Both the position numbers and the translations under genes were made by a program. Source: Chlamydiota bacterium (lineage in GTDB: Bacteria > Chlamydiota > Chlamydiia > Chlamydiales > VGMA01). Taken from it: a DNA stretch of 18,733 nucleotides. How positions within the stretch are numbered: the stretch's first letter is position 1; every line of letters begins with the position of its first letter. Positions 15,628 through 18,733 of this stretch are shown piece after piece. The stretch is taken from NCBI GenBank assembly GCA_016866575.1, contig VGMA01000013.1:1-18733 (forward strand), in the 5' to 3' direction. Below the pieces are notes generated by a model. It worked only from the letters and a program-made list of their open reading frames with translations. It did no database searches and was not told the DNA's origin.

Positions 15628-17301
15628 TTAACCCCTAGAGGAAGGGTATCCAGCAGGCGAAGTATCGATGCCGCACCTAAAAACGTAAAATTTTTGTAAC
15701 TTTTGTAAATTGTTCAATCCGCTAATGTCTGTGAGCATTTCGCAATCGACAGCTTCAAATGTTTCTAGATTTAAGCAGCCAAAAGGTGCGTGAGTAATAG
15801 GTGCTTTACTAATACGGAATTGTTTTAAATGCTTTGAATGATGGAGATTTTCAATGTTGCTTAACCTAGTAGAGCCGAGCGCGATAAAGATTTCTAAGTT
15901 TGGGCATCCATGAGGTGCGCTTGTAATAAGGGAGCTAGTGATATGCAGAGTTTTTAATGCGGATGAATTGCAAATTCCACTGATGTCAGTCAGCCTAGCT
16001 CCTAAGGAGACAAAAGTTTCTAGATTAGGACATCCATGAGGTGCACTTGTAATAGAAATGGTTTTTCCGTATGTGCAAACGCCTATTTCAACTAAAGTTA
16101 AAGACACCAATCCATTCAATCCATCTATGCTAAAAAGAGGGGCATTCATAGCTTCAAAAGCCTCTAAACTGACGCAATTCACTGGAGCGCGAATGACTTC
16201 AGTATAACTGACATCAATATGTGTCAATCTTGTAGAATTGTCTAATTCATCAATTCTTGAAAAGTATTTAGCATCATAGGCGTCAAATTTTTTTAAATTA
16301 GGGAAGTGGTATGGCAATCTAGCAATATTTGTCCCTGAAATACCTAAGTTTTCGAGATCTTTTTGGTAAAGAGCCGGAAGAGAAGATATTTTGCATCCTT
16401 GTAGGTCTAGAGATCTAACATGAGGGATTAGAGCTGTTAATTGTTTAAGCAAGGCATCATTGATGGGTAAATTAGAAAGATCTAGATCTATGCTAATGTC
16501 TTTAATGCGCTCTTGTAAATCTGGGTGAGCGATGTTTTTTAGTAGATTTTCTGGCGAAATACCTTCTTTAAACATAGCTCTTATGTATGCACCAGCTAAA
16601 GATGGGATATGCTCATTTGAAGGTAAAGTTGCGATAAGAAATAACAGCTCTTCACTAGTAAAAAATGTATATGCATGCTCTAAGCTGCTTTGTAAAAGCT
16701 TTTGATCTTCAAGGTAATCAGCGATAAATATAGCCGGTATAAGTGCTTCTGATGTATTAAGTTCTTTGTAATTTAGAAGGTTAGAAAAATCTGATGCTCT
16801 ACATGGCTCTTGTAGTATTTTGGGTAATTTGATTGTAATTTGCGTATTGTTATTTGCTTCTTGAAAATCGCCAAGTAAAAGTTTTTTAAAAAACTGCATA
16901 GAAAAAAGCTTTTTCATCGGAAGATGAAGAAGAGTTTTTGTTTCTTCATCATCGATAAGTTCAATAGGGATCATGCAATCATGAGTTTCAAGATGGCGCT
17001 GATTCAATGTAAATAAAGCTTCTGCCTTTTCATAAATTTCCCATTTTTCCTTATGGTTAAATAGAGGATTTTGAAGAGCTAGCGTTGCAATTGTATGGAT
17101 TTTATCCAAAAAAGTCTCGTGATGATCTACAATTAAAGTTACAGAATGATCGAATTTTTCATCTAAAGATGGCCTAATAGGATTGCCTAACAGACAAATC
17201 ATTTCATCATATTGTCTAAAGTCATCATTTAAAATATTTTTTTGATCAAATAATTCGATGATGTTTTCAATACTGGGTCTGATTAAACCATCAATAAACA
17301 T
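15628..17301 (-). CDS. BTB-domain leucine-rich-repeat protein (putative host-directed effector), copy 3
   Basis: A 557-aa paralogue and first gene of the two-gene BTB-LRR operon. It has the same helical N-terminus (IATLALQNPLFNHKEKWEIY) and a BTB/POZ-like domain at about 111-216 (KLFSMQFFKKLLLGDFQEAN, then DFSNLLNYKELNTSEALIPA and IFIADYLED). A helical linker (SEELLFLIATLPSNEHIP) precedes a shorter LRR array (about 270-552). Pro-x-x-Cys motifs carry Cys at 376, 424, 466 and 509; the fifth has Tyr instead (PAGY, 549-552) and the protein ends five residues later. The first interval is 48 residues because of a small insertion near TYGKTISI (411-418). The rest are 42-43. Start: ATG at 17301-17299, preceded by an AAGAGA-like ribosome site and a good promoter. 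Function is inferred from architecture only: host ubiquitin-ligase adaptor or other protein-protein scaffold. Confidence 0.85.
   Translation of the reverse strand: MFIDGLIRPSIENIIELFDQKNILNDDFRQYDEMICLLGNPIRPSLDEKFDHSVTLIVDHHETFLDKIHTIATLALQNPLFNHKEKWEIYEKAEALFTLNQRHLETHDCMIPIELIDDEETKTLLHLPMKKLFSMQFFKKLLLGDFQEANNNTQITIKLPKILQEPCRASDFSNLLNYKELNTSEALIPAIFIADYLEDQKLLQSSLEHAYTFFTSEELLFLIATLPSNEHIPSLAGAYIRAMFKEGISPENLLKNIAHPDLQERIKDISIDLDLSNLPINDALLKQLTALIPHVRSLDLQGCKISSLPALYQKDLENLGISGTNIARLPYHFPNLKKFDAYDAKYFSRIDELDNSTRLTHIDVSYTEVIRAPVNCVSLEAFEAMNAPLFSIDGLNGLVSLTLVEIGVCTYGKTISITSAPHGCPNLETFVSLGARLTDISGICNSSALKTLHITSSLITSAPHGCPNLEIFIALGSTRLSNIENLHHSKHLKQFRISKAPITHAPFGCLNLETFEAVDCEMLTDISGLNNLQKLQKFYVFRCGIDTSPAGYPSSRG
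15646..16416 (-). repeat. LRR-coding tandem array of copy 3 (period about 126-129 bp)
   Basis: Codes for residues about 296-552 of the 557-aa protein. CATCCATGAGGTGC is repeated at 15905-15918 and 16031-16044, 126 bp apart, showing a recent unit duplication within this gene. Confidence 0.75.
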
Positions 17302-17333
17302 AAAATTCTCTTTTAAATTAATTCAGATTTAAA

Positions 17334-17362
17334 ATTGTAATATAAAAACCCAATGATGCCAA
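17334..17362 (-). promoter_or_regulatory. Sigma70/66-type promoter of the BTB-LRR copy 3-copy 2 operon
   Basis: On the minus strand, TTGGCA (17362-17357, 5 of 6) and TACAAT (17339-17334, 5 of 6) are separated by exactly 17 bp. The predicted start near 17327 gives a leader of about 26 nt, almost the same as predicted for copy 1. Confidence 0.6.
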
Positions 17363-17389
17363 TAATGAAAATAGTAAAGGGATTATTGG
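17359..17389. repeat. 8-bp inverted repeat overlapping the copy 3 -35 element
   Basis: CCAATAAT (17359-17366) and ATTATTGG (17382-17389) are reverse complements separated by 15 nt. One arm overlaps the -35 box TTGGCA, so a repressor or activator site is possible. Confidence 0.45.
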
Positions 17390-17468
17390 ATTTTTAGAAA
17401 GTAGCCGAATTTCGAACTATTACGATCAGTCTGGCTACAATAATTAGATGCCGAATGAAGATCAGGTT

Positions 17469-18065
17469 TTATGGTTTAGTCCAAAAGACCATTTCATGCG
17501 GTATTTCTTTTGTCATGCCAATTTCTTGCCATTTGATCGTTCCAATCAGATCTAGGTGTTCTTTGTAGCCCCGCTTTTTCCAAAATGAGGCAAGGGGAAA
17601 ATAGTCAAGCGGCCTTTTTGGATCATTTTCCTCTCTTTTTACGGTGTAAAAGCAAATAGATGGATAGATCTTAAGATCTTTGACATGTTTTTCTAGAATG
17701 TCGAAAAATTTATGCCTTAGGCCTTGTCTGCGGTAGTCTTTTTTTAAGACAGTTTCACCAACGCAAAAATAGTTTTTGGGATCAAGGTGGTGATCTGTAA
17801 AGAGGTCTTTTAGAGATTCTTCTTCATAGATAAATGGATAGCCGGTTGCAAGACCTATAAGCTCATTTTCATGAATAGCTAAGATGACAATAGCATTTTC
17901 CATTTTTAGATATTTCGCTAGATACCTCTTTTCGTATTCGTAGCTTCCGTTATACAAAAAGGGGTACTCGCGAAAAATTTCGATTCTGAAGCAAGCGATG
18001 CTATCTATCCACCTTTCTACATCTTTACCAATAACGCTTAAGAGTTTGATATTAGAATATGACAA
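17469..18065 (-). CDS. GNAT-family N-acetyltransferase
   Basis: A 198-aa cytoplasmic protein of the acetyl-CoA-dependent GNAT fold. AIVILAIHENELIGLATGYP (about 58-77) forms the central strand pair. VGETVLKKDYRRQGLRHKFF (102-121) is motif A with the pyrophosphate-binding R-R-Q-G-L-R at 112-117. FWKKRGY (161-167) is the usual C-terminal motif. The acceptor is unknown. No in-frame ATG exists before residue 55, which lies within the fold. The start is therefore taken as TTG at 18065-18063, supported by TAGGG (18077-18073) 7 nt upstream and by MSYSNIKLLS aligning with a normal GNAT N-terminus. It sits downstream of the terminator of the small membrane-protein gene, so it should have its own promoter, which I could not identify. 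It is 167 bp from the BTB-LRR operon, on the same strand. Confidence 0.8.
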   Translation of the reverse strand: MSYSNIKLLSVIGKDVERWIDSIACFRIEIFREYPFLYNGSYEYEKRYLAKYLKMENAIVILAIHENELIGLATGYPFIYEEESLKDLFTDHHLDPKNYFCVGETVLKKDYRRQGLRHKFFDILEKHVKDLKIYPSICFYTVKREENDPKRPLDYFPLASFWKKRGYKEHLDLIGTIKWQEIGMTKEIPHEMVFWTKP

Positions 18066-18121
18066 GCAAAAACCCTAAAAATGAAATCTTTGAAAATAGC
18101 TAAAGCTGTACATCAGATCTT

Positions 18122-18149
18122 AAAAAAAGGGGCTCAAAAAAAGAGCCCC
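18122..18149 (-). terminator. Rho-independent terminator of the small membrane-protein gene
   Basis: A perfect 7-bp GC-rich stem (GGGGCTC at 18129-18135 with GAGCCCC at 18143-18149) and a 7-nt loop. On the minus strand it is followed by seven T (18128-18122). It lies 12 bp beyond the stop of the 64-aa gene. Confidence 0.9.
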
Positions 18150-18160
18150 ATAAAAGAGGC

Positions 18161-18355
18161 TTACTTCTTTTGGCAGTATGAATCATTTTCATGCTGGCAG
18201 CAGCAGCAGCTTTTGAAAATACCGGCGACGATTAAAAAAATCGGCCAGTAGCACCAGATTCCTGAATCAGGCAGCATGTTTGCTATTAAAGCAAAAACGC
18301 CAAAAGTTGTGAGCAAAAGGCCCCAAAAACGGTGGCTATGTTTAAATAATGACAT
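18161..18355 (-). CDS. Small two-helix Cys-rich membrane protein (LiaF-TM/DUF5668-like)
   Basis: A 64-aa protein with two hydrophobic helices (about 11-28 and 33-47) joined by the short turn PDSGIW. A soluble tail carries four consecutive cysteines (50-53) and Cys61; Cys35 makes six in all. The pattern GLLLTTFGVFALIANMLP then YWPIFLIVAGIFK resembles the two-helix unit found in LiaI/LiaF-type and DUF5668 proteins, whose members occur in envelope-stress contexts. That resemblance is by eye and tentative. The Cys cluster near the membrane suggests metal binding, disulfides or acylation, but no standard motif is matched. It is clearly a real gene: AGGAG (18368-18364) lies 8 nt before the ATG and a strong terminator follows. 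It is divergent from the FMN reductase gene. Confidence 0.75.
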   Translation of the reverse strand: MSLFKHSHRFWGLLLTTFGVFALIANMLPDSGIWCYWPIFLIVAGIFKSCCCCQHENDSYCQKK

Positions 18356-18387
18356 ATGTTCTTCTCCTATTAAAAGTTAATCAATTC

Positions 18388-18403
18388 TTAACCATAAGGT
18401 TAA
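18388..18403. promoter_or_regulatory. Palindrome in the divergent gap, possible operator
   Basis: TTAACC (18388-18393) and GGTTAA (18398-18403) are perfect reverse complements separated by ATAA. It lies about 33 bp upstream of the small membrane-protein start, where it could control that gene or the divergent reductase. In AT-rich DNA a 6-bp arm may be chance. Confidence 0.35.
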
Positions 18404-18436
18404 TGTTCAATTATTTTTTATCAATAAATTTTTTAA

Positions 18437-18464
18437 TTTACTATTAATTAGGGGGTTCTATACT
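18437..18464 (+). promoter_or_regulatory. Possible promoter of the FMN reductase gene
   Basis: TATACT (18459-18464, 5 of 6) with TTTACT (18437-18442, 4 of 6) at 16-bp spacing. The start site would fall near 18471, giving a leader of about 20 nt. Confidence 0.4.
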
Positions 18465-18490
18465 AAAAAAAAGCAAACAAGGGAAAAAAC

Positions 18491-18733
18491 ATGAAAATAC
18501 TCGCCATATCGGGAAGTCTTCGTAAAAACTCTTACAATACCGCCCTTTTGAAAATAGCCCAGCAAGTAGCGCCTGGCAAGGCAGAGATAGAAATTTTAGA
18601 TCTTCACCATATACCGATGTACAACCAAGAGATAGAAGAGCCTATACCAGAAAGCGTTAAGCATATGAAGCATAAAATCGAAAAAGCGGACGCGATCTTG
18701 TTTGCTTGCCCGGAGTATAACTATTCTATCCCA
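18491..18733 (+). CDS. NADPH-dependent FMN reductase (flavodoxin-like fold), N-terminal part (cut by window edge)
   Basis: The ATG at 18491 opens 81 codons without a stop, running off the window. The peptide starts MKILAISGSLRKNSYNTALL, in which GSLRKNSYN is the FMN-phosphate-binding loop of the SsuE/ChrR/YieF family. IEILDLHHIPMYNQEIE and ADAILFACPEYNYSIP follow, the latter being the P-E-Y-N-x-S-x-P signature that contacts the flavin ring. The enzyme should reduce FMN, quinones or oxidised metals with NAD(P)H in the cytoplasm. AAGGGA at 18479-18484 is a good ribosome site 6 nt before the ATG. The C-terminal half, needed to separate quinone reductase from other subtypes, lies outside the window. 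Confidence 0.88.
   Translation, partial: MKILAISGSLRKNSYNTALLKIAQQVAPGKAEIEILDLHHIPMYNQEIEEPIPESVKHMKHKIEKADAILFACPEYNYSIP

Noticed and set aside
15628..15660. Apparent premature end of BTB-LRR copy 3 (PAGY then a five-residue tail) as a frameshifted gene.
   Set aside because: Copy 2 also ends shortly after the same G-C/Y-P position, so ending here appears to be a natural end of the array. The next gene follows after 3 bp with a good ribosome site.
11395..17301. Possibility that the regularly spaced 126-129-bp repeats are a CRISPR array or non-coding satellite.
   Set aside because: The repeats stay in one open frame, vary at codon level and encode LRR units. Unit length and degeneracy do not fit CRISPR repeats and spacers.
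17401..17438. Inverted repeat GTAGCC...GGCTAC whose minus strand contains AGTTCGAAATTC, resembling a tRNA T-arm plus acceptor end, or a terminator.
   Set aside because: The would-be T stem does not pair, no anticodon or D arm is present, and no T-run follows the repeat on the minus strand. Most likely chance, or at best an unrecognisable remnant.
18080..18250. Plus-strand reading frame beginning ATGAAATCTTTG opposite the small membrane-protein gene and its terminator.
   Set aside because: It runs through a terminator hairpin and antisense to a well-supported gene, has a low-complexity Lys/Gln composition and lacks a good ribosome site.

Overview
The window looks like part of the chromosome of an AT-rich, host-associated Gram-negative bacterium. 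An amoeba-associated (environmental) chlamydia of the Parachlamydiales type is the best guess. The reasons are three tandem eukaryote-like BTB-domain/leucine-rich-repeat proteins, an APC antiporter resembling the chlamydial XasA/GadC-like carrier, an outer-membrane lipoprotein (hence a Gram-negative envelope), and sigma66/70-type promoters with 17-bp spacers. The assignment is inference; no rRNA or other phylogenetic marker is complete here.

Region 1 (1-1746): the 5' part of rlmN (minus strand, cut by the window edge) diverges over 34 bp from an APC amino-acid transporter. Region 2 (1777-6702, minus): a tight operon of a DMT/EamA carrier, a NodT/TolC-like outer-membrane lipoprotein, an EmrA-like adaptor and an EmrB-like MFS carrier, i.e. 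a tripartite MFS efflux pump. Region 3 (6748-11363, plus): a second export system, ybhG-ybhF-ybhS-ybhR, divergent from region 2 across only 45 bp. It has an adaptor, a double-NBD ABC ATPase and two ABC-2 permeases, but no outer-membrane channel of its own; the lipoprotein next door is the obvious candidate. The first NBD of the ATPase appears to lack its N-terminal strand and A-loop.

Region 4 (11395-17301, minus): three paralogous proteins of 657, 708 and 557 aa. Each has a helical N-terminus, a BTB/POZ-like domain, a helical linker, and an array of paired LRRs with a 42-43-residue period and a recurring Pro-x-Gly-Cys motif. They lack Sec signals and look like host-directed effectors that could act as adaptors for a host cullin-3 ubiquitin ligase. 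The upstream two form an operon with a 3-bp gap. The third has its own promoter in an AT-rich spacer. Both promoters carry an inverted repeat at the -35 element.

Region 5 (17469-18733): a GNAT acetyltransferase with a TTG start, a small two-helix Cys-rich membrane protein with a clear intrinsic terminator, and the 5' part of a NADPH-dependent FMN reductase on the plus strand. No stretch over 300 bases lacks a gene. The most unusual content is the BTB-LRR cluster and its repeat architecture.
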